Assembly: GCA_020744425.1 (NCBI GenBank)
Contig: JAGMUV010000017.1
Span: 496,001-560,000, forward strand
Direction: 5' to 3'
Length of the DNA: 64,000 bases
DNA from: Dactylonectria macrodidyma
Lineage: Eukaryota > Ascomycota > Sordariomycetes > Hypocreales > Nectriaceae
Positions 21,646 to 33,222 of the stretch are shown here, piece by piece. The notes under the pieces are model-generated. The model was not told where the DNA came from. It did not search any database and worked only from the letters and a program-made list of their open reading frames with translations. The number at the start of each line of letters is the position of its first letter. Positions within the stretch are counted from its first letter, which is position 1. The position numbers and the translations under genes were made by a program.

Positions 21646-23827
21646 ATGAAACTGGGCCTCATATCTCTCCTTGGCAGTTTTGCAGCCGCCTCGCCAGCCG
21701 CCTACGGCCACTCCGAGTATGAGTATGTCATCATTGGCTCTGGACCAGGTGGCGGTTCTCTCGCGTGAGTACAACTGCCGACCTCAAAAAGTCATGGCGG
21801 GCACTGATGCGAAGAATTAGTGCAAACTTGGCTCGTGCCGGCCACTCGGTCCTTCTTCTCGAAGCAGGTGGTGACGACGGCGCTTCGCTTCTGCAACAAA
21901 TCCCGGCGATGTGAGGCTTCCTAAATAGGCACTGCTTTTACTGTCAACTAATATCACATCCAAGGGCCGATATAGTATCTGAAGACTCGGCCATGTCGTG
22001 GTCGTTCTTCGTGAACCATTACCAGAACGAGACCCAGGCCCGCCGAGACTCCAAGTACACCTATCGCCTCCCCAACGGAACGCTCTGGTATGGGTTGGGT
22101 CCTCCGGAAGACGCGACGCCGTAAGAAACCCCTCTCTATTATACAGAACTAAGCTTACTTGAGCAGCCTTGGCATCCTTTACCCCAGAGGCGCCACGGTC
22201 GGTGGTTCAGCGCAGCTGAATGCTATGAACTTTGCCCTACCCCCCGATAGTGATTGGGACGACATTGTTGAGCTTACTGGTGACGAGACTTGGAACTCGG
22301 AGAACATGCGTCGATATTACATCGAGGTGGAGAACTGCACTTATGCCCCCGAGGGCACTGCCGGCCATGGGTTTAATGGTTACGTCGCGGTAAGTAGTTA
22401 GGACCATTACCCTAAAGCAGAACTGATTTTATGCAGAGCAACCGAAATAACATCACTTACGTCACTGACCGCCCTGGCGTTGTTGAGGTCTCGCAGCATG
22501 CATTCAACGCAACTGAAGGCATTGACGTCGAAAGTGCCGAAGAGGTCAGCGAGCTGTTGCAGAGAGACCTCAACCGCGACGACCCCGATCGATATGCTCC
22601 AGGCTTGTTCCAACTCCCGCTTCACATCGACAGCGAGAAGAGGCGTAGCGGCAGCTGGGTATATCTCCATGAGACCCTCACTGCTAAATGCGCAAATGGC
22701 AAGCCACGGTATCCCTTGACACTCAGCACCCATTCCTTGGCTACTCGTGTCTTGTTCAAGAAAGGCCATGATGGAAAGCCTAGGGCTTCCGGCGTTGAAT
22801 ATCTGAAAGGCGAGGGTTTGTACTCGGCTGATAAACGGTACGATGCTAGCGAATCAGGCCATCTGATCAACGTTACCGCTTCCAAGGAGGTCATTGTTGC
22901 GGGAGGTGCGTTCAACACGCCCCAGATCCTAAAACTCAGTGGTGTGGGACCCCGCGAGGAGTTGGAGAGCCATGGCATTCCTGTTGTCGTTGACCTCCCG
23001 GCTGTTGTGAGTTACTCCTAAACACGAGAGAAGGCAAAGTCTAATGATTCTAGGGCAACTATCTCCAGGACAACTATGAAGGCGGTGTCACGGTTGAAGC
23101 CTCGGTGCCTTGGGAGAACAACCCCTTCGCCAATTGCACCTTCACCCTCCAACCCGACGATCCCTGTCTGCAAGAGTGGGAGACGTCGCACACGGGGCCC
23201 TACGGTGAAGGTGCGGCACCTCTCGGTCTTCTGTACCGTTCAAGTGTCAGCGAAACTGAGCACTCAGACGCCTTTCTCTTCGGCGCCGCCGGCGTTGTCT
23301 TCCGAGGGTACTACCCCGGATACTCGACTGACACGTTCCCTCCGACATCATGGTTCTGGTCCGTTGTGAAGATGCAGACGGGGAACCAAGCGGGCACCGT
23401 GACGCTGCGCTCGGCGGATCCTAGAGAGGCACCAGAGATCAACTTCAATTTCTTTGCCGAAGGAGGAGATCGGGATCTCCAAGCCATCCAAGAGGCCGTC
23501 GAGCACACTCTTCGCATCTTCAACGCAACCAGGGCGCCGTACTCTCCGTTAATGATTGTCGAGCCTCACCCGGGCGTCGACATGAAGCAAGCCATCATGG
23601 ACGAGGCCTTTAGTCACCATGCCACTTCCACCTGCCGCATGGGTCCTGCTGGAGACAAGAACTATTGTGTTGACTCGGAGTTCAAGGTCAACGGTATCGA
23701 TGGCCTGAGGGTTGTTGATGCGTCCATCTTTCCTCGTACGCCTGGCGGATTTCCGGCTGCGCCGACATTTATGATCAGCCAGAAGGCTTTTGAGACGATT
23801 CTCAAGTCTCGGAAGCACTCAGGCTGA
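21646..23827 (+). CDS. Secreted FAD-dependent GMC oxidoreductase
   Basis: Six exons (21646-21764, 21821-21910, 21965-22120, 22167-22389, 22437-23006, 23054-23827) join in frame across five introns of 46-56 nt to give 643 residues, the normal GMC length. Residues 1-16 form a signal peptide ending in A-A-A-S-P-A-A. The FAD Rossmann motif G-S-G-P-G-G lies at 31-36 and the ribose-binding E-A-G-G at 54-57. GMC signatures 1 (R-G-A-T-V-G-G-S-A) and 2 (G-A-F-N-T-P-Q-I-L-K-L-S-G-V-G) are intact. The C-terminus has H-H-A-T-S-T-C-R-M-G and D-A-S-I-F-P-R-T-P-G-G-F-P; the last motif has Phe where many members show G-N-P. The family oxidises alcohols or sugars using FAD. Secretion plus neighbouring P450 and methyltransferase genes suggests modification of a secreted metabolite or a lignocellulose-related role; the substrate is unknown. 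Confidence 0.92.
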
Positions 23828-24256
23828 AAGGGCCATGTTTGTGGGCGTCCGCGCTCTGCGGGCCATCGATAGGCGATACTTATTCTCATCTAACCACAGA
23901 TGTTCACGCAGACTGGCATACTTTTAGTTCATAGATCATTACATCTCATGACACTCTCTATCTGCTCCCATATGGTACTATCATACAAATTGCGTGGTTT
24001 ATCCCTATATTGGAGCCTAAATCTTCTGTTGTTCTACATGCTTGCCGCTGTAACGACAGATACGCTGACACTCTTGATCAATCATCTGCGTGACACAGCT
24101 TCAGGCCTTTTCCGCCGTGTTGGACATGTTGAGTACCATCGTGATCGAAATGTCAGAACGTACCATACCCAAATTTGGCCCTGCATATCTCGCGTGGAAT
24201 ATTGGTATAAGTGTAGTCGATGTAGTCTAAGTTAGAGCCGAAATCATTCTAGCACC
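23828..24256. other. Intergenic between convergent GMC and methyltransferase genes
   Basis: About 430 bp of 3' flanking sequence for two convergent genes. One 111-codon frame on the plus strand has no motif and is probably UTR noise. No terminator-like or repeat structure was seen. Confidence 0.5.
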
Positions 24257-25959
24257 TCATTCAAGGGGCTTCTGCCCATAGACCACGACACTAGATCCCG
24301 TGTTAGCTTATTAAACACCCGAGAGGATCACAACTTACATAGGCCAGTAGGCGTGAATGCGCGGATCCCTAAGGTCTTTCCGCACCTGGACCAAAAAGGC
24401 CAAGACCTCTTCTTGAGACCATCCAAGGCCTCGCGTCATGAGTGCCAAACTGAGTCCCTCCAGTCCGCCACCAATGTTAGCCAGCGTCCACAGTCCAACC
24501 TCCTTGTGCTTCTTGTCCCGAGGCCACGGGTTGGTGGGCCATTTGAAGACCTTTTGCTCAACATTCTCGAATCCGGCCTTGATTAGGCGCTCTTTGTGGT
24601 GCTTTGCCTCCGTTAGAGGACGGCCTAGATTGGTGCTCGCTTCGATAAGCAGGTTGATCCACTTCATGATGGCCTGGTCGTCATTCAGAGTGCCGTCGTC
24701 GGACTCGATGGGGAAAAGGCAGTCGACAGCCTCAATCCAGCCACCAGGTGTTAAATGGCTTCAAATTTAAAGTTAGCTTGAACTCTTCGCATGAATTCAC
24801 GGGGATTTTAAACATACTCAGACGCTTGCTTGATATATGAGTCCCAGTCGGCAAAGCTCCCAACCATCATGCGGCTGAAAATGTAGTCGAATGGCTTGGT
24901 CCAGGTCCATTCCTTTTCCACATCATCCATCTCGAATTTGCAGTTGATAGGGACCCTGAAGAAAGACCCAGTTAGCTCGATTGTGGGCAATACCTCTTGG
25001 AGGCAGTTAGACATACATGGTTGGCTGGATAGGGCTGAGATCCACGCCAATGACCTACGAAAAATGTCAATAAAGCCACTTAGGGTGGAAGGAGGACTGC
25101 CACAAACTTCAGCAAGTGGGTGGTCGTCAGCTAGGAAATGATTAATTAGCTTACGCATATCTATGAAGTGAGCAAGCTCAAGCGGAGCGGTCTTACCAAA
25201 TTCGATTGCCCAGATACCCGTTCCCGTGCCGACATCGAGCACGCGCTTGGCATCGTCTGCTCCTGGGCAGAAGAAATGCTGTCCGTCGAAAGTCAAAAGG
25301 AAATGGTGATTTTGGATATCTGGACCAGAGTTAGTAATATTTCATGCGAGGATTGGTGGCAGCGCAGAGGGGTTCTATACCGAGTCTGTCGTTTTCGTCC
25401 TACATCGAAATAGGTGTCAGTCTATCCTGCCACCCCTGGTAGGAAGGCCAGAACGCACGTCATCATTTGGTAAGATATACTCTGGTTCGTACGCGGTCAG
25501 TAGTCCCTTTGGAGAGAGGAATCAGGCGTATACAAACTTCCTTCACTCAAACAGTGATATTTGCGCCCGTTCTCTAGTTGGTAGTGGTAGATGCTCGAGC
25601 GGAGCGATTCAGAAGAGAGTTGATCATCCGACTAGGTAGCAGCAAGAGAGGTTAGTTGAAGGGTTCAATGAGAGTAGAATATATCCAATATGTAATGCTA
25701 TGGAATCTTTCACTCACAATCCCGAGGGCCGAATCTGCGTCCGAAGCGCCATCATCCTCAGCTACCTGAAGTTGGTGGCGTTAGCTCGGTAGCCACAACA
25801 GGGGGAGGACAGGGGTGAGGGAAACGCCTTCCTCACCAAGGGATCGTCCTGACTGTCGCCAGACTCGTGCGATTGCGATCGCCGTTCCTCGACATCATCT
25901 CCGGCGGCTGCAGCGTCGACCACGGGTGACTTGGGCAACTTGGGCGACTTGAGCGGCAT
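24257..25959 (-). CDS. LaeA-like SAM-dependent methyltransferase
   Basis: Eleven minus-strand exons can be joined in frame: 25959-25837, 25765-25718, 25631-25538, 25481-25459, 25399-25381, 25319-25197, 25130-25108, 25054-25017, 24955-24818, 24758-24339 and 24290-24257. They give 360 residues. An acidic, Ser-rich N-terminus precedes an S-S-I-Y-H-Y-x-x-E-N-G-R-K-Y-H block and Y-I-L-P-N-D-D. The SAM-binding motif V-L-D-V-G-T-G-T-G-I-W lies at 129-139, followed by V-I-G-V-D-L-S-P-I-Q-P and a C-terminal Y-W-P-I-V-V-V-Y-G-Q-K-P. This is the layout of the LaeA/Llm family, whose members regulate secondary metabolism or methylate small molecules. Two introns use GTTTGT donors and several exons are only 19-38 nt, so transcript support would help. 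It shares a divergent 1-kb promoter with the second P450. Confidence 0.9.
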
Positions 25960-27014
25960 CGTGGGCGGCGTTGACCTTGGCAGAAGATGGAATGCTACGT
26001 TCGGTCTTGCGGTGAGCGGGGAAAGGATGTTCGCTAAATAATGGCGACAAGGCAAATGAAAAGGCAGACAGACGGTGGCCTCCCTTATTGGGTATCTGGT
26101 CCGATATTTGGGGACACGCCGGCTAGCCGGATGCAGCGAGGCATTCAGCTGTCATAAGACAGAAGTGACATGTCTTCTTGGCGGAGTTTATGTGTCACGC
26201 AAAGTACTGAGACATGGTATGCTGGTTGATGGAAGAAGTTAAAATGCTGCCACTGTACTTTGTAGTCAGTCGGGAATGCGGCCGCGTTTACAGAGTATAC
26301 ACTGGCCATTATCAGGCCTGGCTAGTAGACTACGACGACATGATAGAAGGTGGCAATGCCCGATTCATTGCCACCATCCTTGTCAACTGTTAAAGGTGAT
26401 GCTGGCCCTCATGGATTGTGAGCATGTCAGCACCGATGGTGTGGTAGCTAGTTTAGTTGCTAGGCATTTTAGTGGCAGCGCTCGCATATGCACTGGAACT
26501 GTAGCTCGTGCTGCCGTTGGCTTGTTGCTGACGTGGTGAAATAAGCGAGCCGCAGTCCCAGCAGAACGGGTCACCGTCTCAATGAGGACAAATATTGACC
26601 AGGTGTTGTGGTTAGAAATGCTGTGTTCGTCTTATCGCGAGCTTGCACTTTGCGGGGTTCGGCATTACCACGTTAGGGTTAGCAACGCTCTGTCAGGTTA
26701 CTGGCATACAGGATTTAGCACCAAATCATCACCACTTTTACCAGCCTAGCACCTCGTTGAGTAAGTTGCCAAGTGTATTCATTATTAATGTGGCTGTAGC
26801 AATTGGCAGACTACCTACTTATTGCATATGTATACCCTGCAGCATCAATCCAATAGCCCCCGCGACTCTGGCGTTGACCGCATAATTACGTCGCACGCAC
26901 CTCGCTCTTCGCTGCTCATTGCTTTTTCCGCTCGTGGGCTGTTCGCTTGGCTCATTCTAACGGAGCACGAACCAACCAGACAAGGCCGAAAGCACCGTAG
27001 GATTAGACGTGGAG
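25960..27014. other. Divergent intergenic region, methyltransferase and second P450
   Basis: This 1.05-kb divergent region carries the 12-bp palindrome at 26119-26130 and no convincing reading frame. It probably contains promoters for both flanking genes. Confidence 0.5.
26119..26130. promoter_or_regulatory. 12-bp GC palindrome in divergent promoter
   Basis: CCGGCTAGCCGG is a perfect palindrome 160-171 bp upstream of the methyltransferase start. Its half CCGGCTAG also occurs at 20903-20910 in the other divergent promoter of the cluster. A shared regulator site is possible, but an 8-mer can recur by chance; one more copy lies at 47630, outside the cluster. Confidence 0.35.
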
Positions 27015-28764
27015 ATGGCTTCTCTTTCTGCCTTGGCCGTGGCCCTCGGCCGCCCCGCGTTCTGGGGCTTGCTCGTAGGGCTTTTCATCGCCCACACGGT
27101 AATCTCTCGCGTAACGAGTTGGTATCGTCTGCGACATATCAAAGGTCCCGCATCTGCCGCCTGGACCGACTGGTGGCTCATCAACAAGACACGACAGGGG
27201 AAGCTATTTGAGGAGCTCGGCGACGTGTGCAAGCAGTATGGTAGAGTTCCCTATTCCCAAACCCCTCAATTCGATCACGGCATAATAGACTACTCTTCCA
27301 ATCACTTGGCCTTTGTTCACTTATCTAACTTCCGGAACACAGGCCCCGTAGCCCGTATTGCACCCAACTACGTCGTCTGCGGTGACCCCGAAGAGGTCCG
27401 CCGCATGTGGGGAGTTCGTTCGCAGTTTGACCGAGCCATCTGGTACAAAGGCTTCAAGCTCGACCCTCCTCGAGACTGCACGCTGTCCATGTGCGGCGGC
27501 GACGTCCACGCAGCGCTGCGCTCCAAGCTGGCTCCGGGATACAGCGGCAAGGACGTCGACGGGCTGCACGAGTCCATCGACGAGGGTATCGCGCGCTTCG
27601 TGCGTCTCATCGAGGACAAGTATCTCTCCTCGGCGACTGACTATCGCCCCGTCGACTTTGCGCGCAAAACGCAGTACATGACGCTCGACATCATCTCCAA
27701 GATTGCCTTTGGCGCGTCGTTTGGCTTCATGGACCGCGACGAGGACTTTTACGACTACATCAACACCGTTGAGGCGTCGGTGCCCATGATGCAGATGTTT
27801 GCCTTGATCCCGTGGCTCATCAATTTGCTGCAGTCGCCGCTCTGCAAGGCCATGATGCCGTCGGAGCGGGATGCCGTCGGACTAGGTCCCATCATGGCTA
27901 TTGCGAAGCGCGCTGTCGGCGAGCGGTATGCGCCTGATGCCAAAGATAGGAGAGACATGCTTGGTTCGTTTGTGAGACATGGGCTGGAGCAGAAAGAGGC
28001 CGAAGCCGAGTCTCTGGTGCAAATGTAAGTTCCTGTACCCTCATCGGTCTACGTGAACATGTTCAGAATTTGACCTCATTGCCACTCACTAGCATCGCCG
28101 GCTCCGACACTACAGCAACAGTTCTTAGGACAGTCATGGTACACATCACCACGAACCCCAACATCTACAGGCGTCTACAAGCCGAGATCGACTCCGGCGT
28201 AGCCAACGGCCGCATCTCGTCTCCCATCACAGATGCGGAGGCTAGAGAGCTGCCCCTGCTCCAAGCTTGCATCAAAGAGGGTTTCCGGATGTGGCCGCCC
28301 ATATCTGGCATCATGCCTCGCGTATCTGAGACTGATGGTATCGTGTGTGGTGTGCGCATCCCTGCTGGAACGAATGTCGCCTGGAGTGCCCGTGCGGTCA
28401 TGCGTCATGAAGGCGTCTTTGGAGTTGATGCCGACATCTTTTATCCTGACCGTTGGCTCCGAGCTGATGAAGGTCAGCGACAAGCAATGGAGAATACCAT
28501 TGATCTATGCTTTGGACAGGGTCGTTGGGGTTGCCTTGGTCGGCCGATCGCAACTGTTGAGCTAAATAAGATGGTCGTCGAGGTATTTCTAATCTTTCTC
28601 ATGTTGTCGGTTCGATTTTTAACCTCTAACAGTTGCTCCGCCGTTTTGACTTCTCCGTTCTCGACATGGAGAAGCCCATTCGGAATGCCTTTTTCGGCGT
28701 ACTGATCCAGTCCGATCTGAAGATGCGGATAACACGCCGCGAAAATGCCGAACTCAAGCAGTAG
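27015..28764 (+). CDS. Cytochrome P450, pisatin-demethylase-like
   Basis: Four exons (27015-27240, 27343-28024, 28093-28582, 28633-28764) join in frame to 509 residues. The frame opens two codons earlier with GTG, so the ATG at 27015 was used. An N-terminal membrane anchor lies at residues 11-30. A G-P-V-A-R-I-A-P-N block follows, then the I-helix A-G-S-D-T-T at 305-310, ExxR as E-G-F-R at 365-368, and the haem loop F-G-Q-G-R-W-G-C-L-G-R with Cys450. These loops and the N-terminal layout resemble the CYP57 / pisatin-demethylase-like group, which includes detoxifying and biosynthetic enzymes of the endoplasmic reticulum. The substrate is unknown. The first intron is 102 nt and free of stops in frame, so its retention would add 34 residues. 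It is divergent from the methyltransferase gene and belongs to the same tailoring-enzyme group. Confidence 0.92.
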
Positions 28765-29605
28765 CTAATTCATCTCGGCGGTTAATTCTTCTCAATTTGC
28801 GTACTCGGCACAATATGCCTGTTACTCGTGCCAGACGGCGCTTTACTGCTAGCTCCTCACGGTGTAGGGGAAGTGGACATGACTGCAATTGTTATACCCA
28901 TGATGAAGGTGGGCACGGTCCGTTCGTATGATTGACAATGAAGCCTCGGAGTTTTGTCTAGTTTTTCTTGGTTTATTTCCAATTGCTATTCTTTACTCAC
29001 TCAGAATCACGGATCTTAATGAGAGGATAGGGCGAGTGAATTGTCAGGACAGGCATCATATTAAGCCAATATCAGCTATCCCATCTTGTGCACCCCATTG
29101 AACACAAACCCAATTTCTTTATCTATCATCTAGGTCCGTAGGCGTATATCGGCTCGGTCTTAGTTCTTGCTACGGCGTTGGACACAAAATGAGGACTGGG
29201 AAACTGACGGTAATTAGATACAATTATGGCGACGGGACAGATCAGGACGGTACTGTAAGGTAAGACAAAGCTAACGATACAAAGCAATTCAGATTTGCCG
29301 CCCAGGTGTGCCGGTCGCTCTCTCTAGGACGTGGTCTTAGAAGTGGTCGGTCTACCACAGGTCGGGCCAACAAAACATGGGCCAACACACCATCCAGGAC
29401 GTTTCGGAGGCGTCACCTACTGCACCAACCTGCAAACCTCATTGGCAGTCGTTTGTAACCATTCAAATGTGTTCATTAGGCGCGCTGTTGGTATCTGATG
29501 CCATTTTACCCCGCTCGCAGCCTAATCTCGCGCGTCGCCATCAACTCATCGCACATTCAGCAATGAGACCGTTCCTTGTCTGAAGGCAAGCTCTCAAGTG
29601 CCATC
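28765..29605. other. Intergenic downstream of second P450
   Basis: About 840 bp with only short, motif-free frames. The right part probably includes the promoter of the hypothetical gene at 29606. Nothing else was recognised. Confidence 0.5.
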
Positions 29606-30714
29606 ATGCCAAAGGCCCATCGCAAATATCCGGACTATCGGGTTCATCCAACCGTGCGACCCCAGCAATCATGCCTCCTCGCGGGCAAGATTATGTGGCT
29701 GCCCAAGCAAAGCGAACTGCAGCGCGACCTCGGTATCGATGACGGCTGCTACAATCATCCCGTCGTAGTTCTCTCGCCCTTTCCAGAGAGCGAAAAAGTC
29801 ATTGTCTTACTAGTGAGTTTAGGTGCCAACTAAACACTGAATTTGCGCCGCTGACCTGTGTCGAGATAACTTCGTTGAAAGGCAGGGCGATTAAAGACTG
29901 CCGGTGGACCCAAGATGTCAGAGCTGGCCATCTGCCAGTTCATCCCTGCGATCCTCATCCAGACAATGGGAAAGTTCTTCGCTTGAAATCCAACAGGGAG
30001 CTTACGAAGAAGTCGTACGTCAAGACGATGAAGAAGCTCAAGATCCCACTCCACTGTTTGCGAGACTATCATGGACGTCACGGACTCTATTGCATCTTTA
30101 CGGCTGCTTCATACAAGGAGCTGCTGGAGAGTGCGCAGTTTCAACCGCCTATAGGATCTCCAAGTCATACAAGGACTAACCATCGAGCTAGTCCTGAACT
30201 TATCTGGCCAAACAGTTCGGGTCCCGATACTACAGGCTTTCCTACACTCCATTACACCAATCGTCCTCTATTCACTCCACCGGGGCAAAGTTACCAAGCC
30301 CAACACGCACATCGTGTCAATCCACTTCCGGTTGCTTCCACATATGCCGACATTGCGGAAATGCTACCATCACAGTACGCGCGTATTGAGCTTCATCCCC
30401 CACGCCTTTCGGCTCGCAGCTCGCCCAGCGCGTTCCAACCGAACTCATATAGCAATGTCGAACTTGAGCGCCAAATTAGAGCCGTCACCGCAGCTCGCAC
30501 TATAAGTTATGGCACAATAATACCATCTAATACGACCATGAATACACGACCAGACACCAGGAGGGGGAGAGGTCATTTGCCTTCGCCCGTACAATATGAG
30601 CGACGTGCCGTAAACGACATGAATGAGGGTTGTCTGTTCACTACATGGTTTTTAATTCTTTGCATCGTTGTCACGATTGGCTTTTGGACTTCGTCGGCAA
30701 GGAGTGATGGTTGA
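29606..30714 (+). CDS. Hypothetical protein with C-terminal membrane segment
   Basis: Two exons (29606-29812 and 29866-30714) join in frame over a 53-nt GTGAGT..GAG intron to give 351 residues. The N-terminal half (residues 1-160) is globular, with L-P-V-H-P-C-D-P-H-P-D-N-G-K-V-L around 94-108 and a basic K-K-S-Y-V-K-T-M-K-K-L-K stretch. It resembles a fungal hypothetical family of unknown function. The middle (160-310) is Ser/Pro/Asn-rich and probably disordered. A single transmembrane helix (F-L-I-L-C-I-V-V-T-I-G-F-W) lies within the last 30 residues, giving a tail-anchored topology. I do not recognise a catalytic motif. It may have no link to the cluster upstream. Confidence 0.7.
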
Positions 30715-31526
30715 GTGATGGTTGAAGCTAATGTACAGTGCTTTAGGAGGGAATGTATGTGAGAGTACCTTGGATGATTTTCGGATGGCAATTGGAGCAA
30801 GTGCATTACAAAGGACCCTCAGGGACGGTCTCTAACTCACGCCATCTAACTTTGATGTCATAGACTTGAAGCGTATCTGGAGGGCTGTATTGAGTTTTGT
30901 TTTTGCATTACTGCCCTTGTGTCTAATGGGTTGAAATGCAAGGCTCTAGATCCTTGCAGTGCTTGATATAATGGCATCAGACATCACTTTGCATTAAAAA
31001 TATTCGTGGACCTATATGATATAGCCTTGGGTTGGATATTTTCAAGTCCTCACTTGGATAGTTCTTAACTGAATGAACTCGCAAGTGTCATGCAGGCTCT
31101 AAAATGCTGCATAAGATTACACCCATATCTATGATGTATTTACAATGCTAACAAATTTTTACTCTATGCACATTGCAGTAGTTTACGAGACTAAACAAGA
31201 CTAAGAAGCATATAATCCGAAATGAGCAGTGATGGCAAGTGTGATCAAGTGAGTGAGCTGTCTCGAATCCTTTCAAGCTACCGGTCTGACAAGAGTACTA
31301 TGTGAGGGCATGATGTCATTGGGCTTCTCCGCCGACAATCCACTACTTTTTTGTTAGTTTTGTCTCCCCGACTGCGGGATGAATGCGTAGAGTCAGGTAT
31401 TAACAAGTAGTCCTGTCGGCCTCAGCCATGATGTTATGTCCCTATGAACATATGTTAACGACCAACTTCGTCTCAAACTTCAAAGAAACTATTCGCCAAC
31501 CAAAGCAAGTCCCATGGTCAATCAAT
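30715..31526. other. Intergenic, AT-richer, upstream of HET pseudogene
   Basis: About 800 bp of moderately AT-rich sequence with no convincing gene. In-frame ATGs at 31428 and 31431 would add 33 or 32 residues to the HET pseudogene, but that extension lacks the character of the domain. Confidence 0.45.
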
Positions 31527-33222
31527 ATGTCTTTGCGAAATTACATTCGCATTTTAACTCTTCATCCATGCCATGGGGATATTGACGCCCCGATCCGTTG
31601 CGAGCTCCAACCTGTTGCCTTGGGAGATGGCCCCCAGTACGAGGCTTTGTCATACGTCTGGGGACAACCTAGCTCTCTGATTTATGCCAAAATATCAGGC
31701 CGTATGGTTGGCATTACCCCTGGCTTGCACGCCGCGTTGCGAAACCTACGACTATCGGATGCGCCACGTTTTCTCTGGATTGACCAGCGCTGTATCAACC
31801 AATGGGACAACAAAGAGAAAGCACCTGTCCGACTGATGTGCCATATTTACTCTCAATGCCAAGAATGCCTAATTTAGCTGGGCGAGATTGACGGAGGCAC
31901 TTCCAGGTTCGATATTGAAACAGGAATTGGAATACTGGATGATATGGCAGCTACAATGGGTCGAAAAGATGATCCAAGCGCCCCTGTACCTGCCATAGTC
32001 TCCAAATCCGAGCTCGACAGATTCTTGAAGGCGCTCCAGCCTGTGAAAGAACGCCCATGGTGGCGGAGAGTATGGACTGTGCAGGAAGCGGTGCTTCCAC
32101 CAAGTTTAACCATCGTCTGGGGACCGTACTCGATTCCTTGGCAGAAGCTGGAAATGATTCGAGAAGGCCGGCATGGTGCCAACAGCACCCTGCTGATGGA
32201 GCGGCTACGCAACGATGCCCATGCAGAGCATGTCTTCAACCGTCTTTACGACGATATTGCCTGGTTGGGGATGGCGAAAATAGGCGATGACACTCCCGTC
32301 ACTTTCGTCCAACGTTGGCGATTTCGTCAAGCGACAGATAGCCGGGACAAGATATACGCTCTGGTAGTATTGGCCTCCAAGGGCTCTTTGGCTAGCATGG
32401 AACATTGTGATTACGATAAAACGGCCAAAGAAATCTTTTACGACCGAACCTACGACCTTATTCTCAGCGACGGAACGCTCCTTCCCTTGATTATGGACCT
32501 TCGTTTGGAAAAGGATAAAGCCAGCCCGGGATGCCTCGATGGGCAGTCGATGTGGCTCACAGGTCCGATTTGCCTTCAGATTGGCTCCATGTATTTAGCT
32601 GGTCAGAGTACAGGGCGCACGGAGGCAGACGGCTAGACCTTGATAGGTTGGCTACAAGCTGGAAGAAGACGCAAGACATGTTGGAGACCAGTGGCTCAAT
32701 CCAGACGGACTTCTTAATCAACACGACGAACTCATCGCAAGAATCCGAACCTGGCAACATTTAGCTCGACTTCATGTCAAGTGGGGAGCGTCCGGGTCTG
32801 CTGAGCTTTACCCGGGTGGCCAAACACTTCACGAGGCATTCGGCAGACTCATGCTCGGTGACCTTATTCATTATAACTACCAAGAAGTCAGGAGGAAAGT
32901 TGATGCAGATGACTTCGCGGCTTTCTACGATTATCTTGACTCGGGGAAACAGAATGAGACTTATCGGACGATCAAGGGCATGACGTTGAACCAGCGATTT
33001 TATAACGAAAATGGGGTTAATGGGCCCTTGGGCACATGGATACAGAGCCAGGGGAAGAAGTATGGGTCTTTTGATGGTGCTAATTTTCCCTTTACGGTAA
33101 GGCCTCGCGAAGAGGGCAATTACAATGATTACAGCTTTGGGGGGCGATGTTTTGTGCAAGGAATCATGTATGGAGAGGTCCTCAGGTATAGATATGAACC
33201 AAGGACAGTAACGCTTTTCTAA
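31527..33222 (+). pseudogene. HET-domain gene, inactivated
   Basis: A HET domain is clear: E-A-L-S-Y-V-W-G, F-L-W-I-D-Q-R-C-I-N-Q and W-R-R-V-W-T-V-Q-E-A occur in order. The frame is broken by TAG at 31875-31877, exactly where the family has the Trp of the W-L-G block; the intact HET gene at 11722 keeps that Trp. The same frame resumes after the stop and runs to about 32520. The coding signal then moves frame near 32520-32535 and again between about 32600 and 32650, finally ending at 33222. No GT..AG pair removes the stop. TGG to TAG equals C-to-T at CpA on the opposite strand, as in RIP. It is most likely a dead allelic or paralogous HET gene; assembly error is the alternative. Confidence 0.8.

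Noticed and set aside
23900..24235. 111-codon hydrophobic plus-strand frame after the GMC gene
   Set aside because: It lies in the 3' flank of convergent genes, with no homology that I recognise and non-coding-like codon use.
18357..28764. Hidden PKS, NRPS or terpene synthase within the tailoring cluster
   Set aside because: All gaps in the cluster are below 1.7 kb and none shows ketosynthase, adenylation or aspartate-rich terpene synthase motifs.
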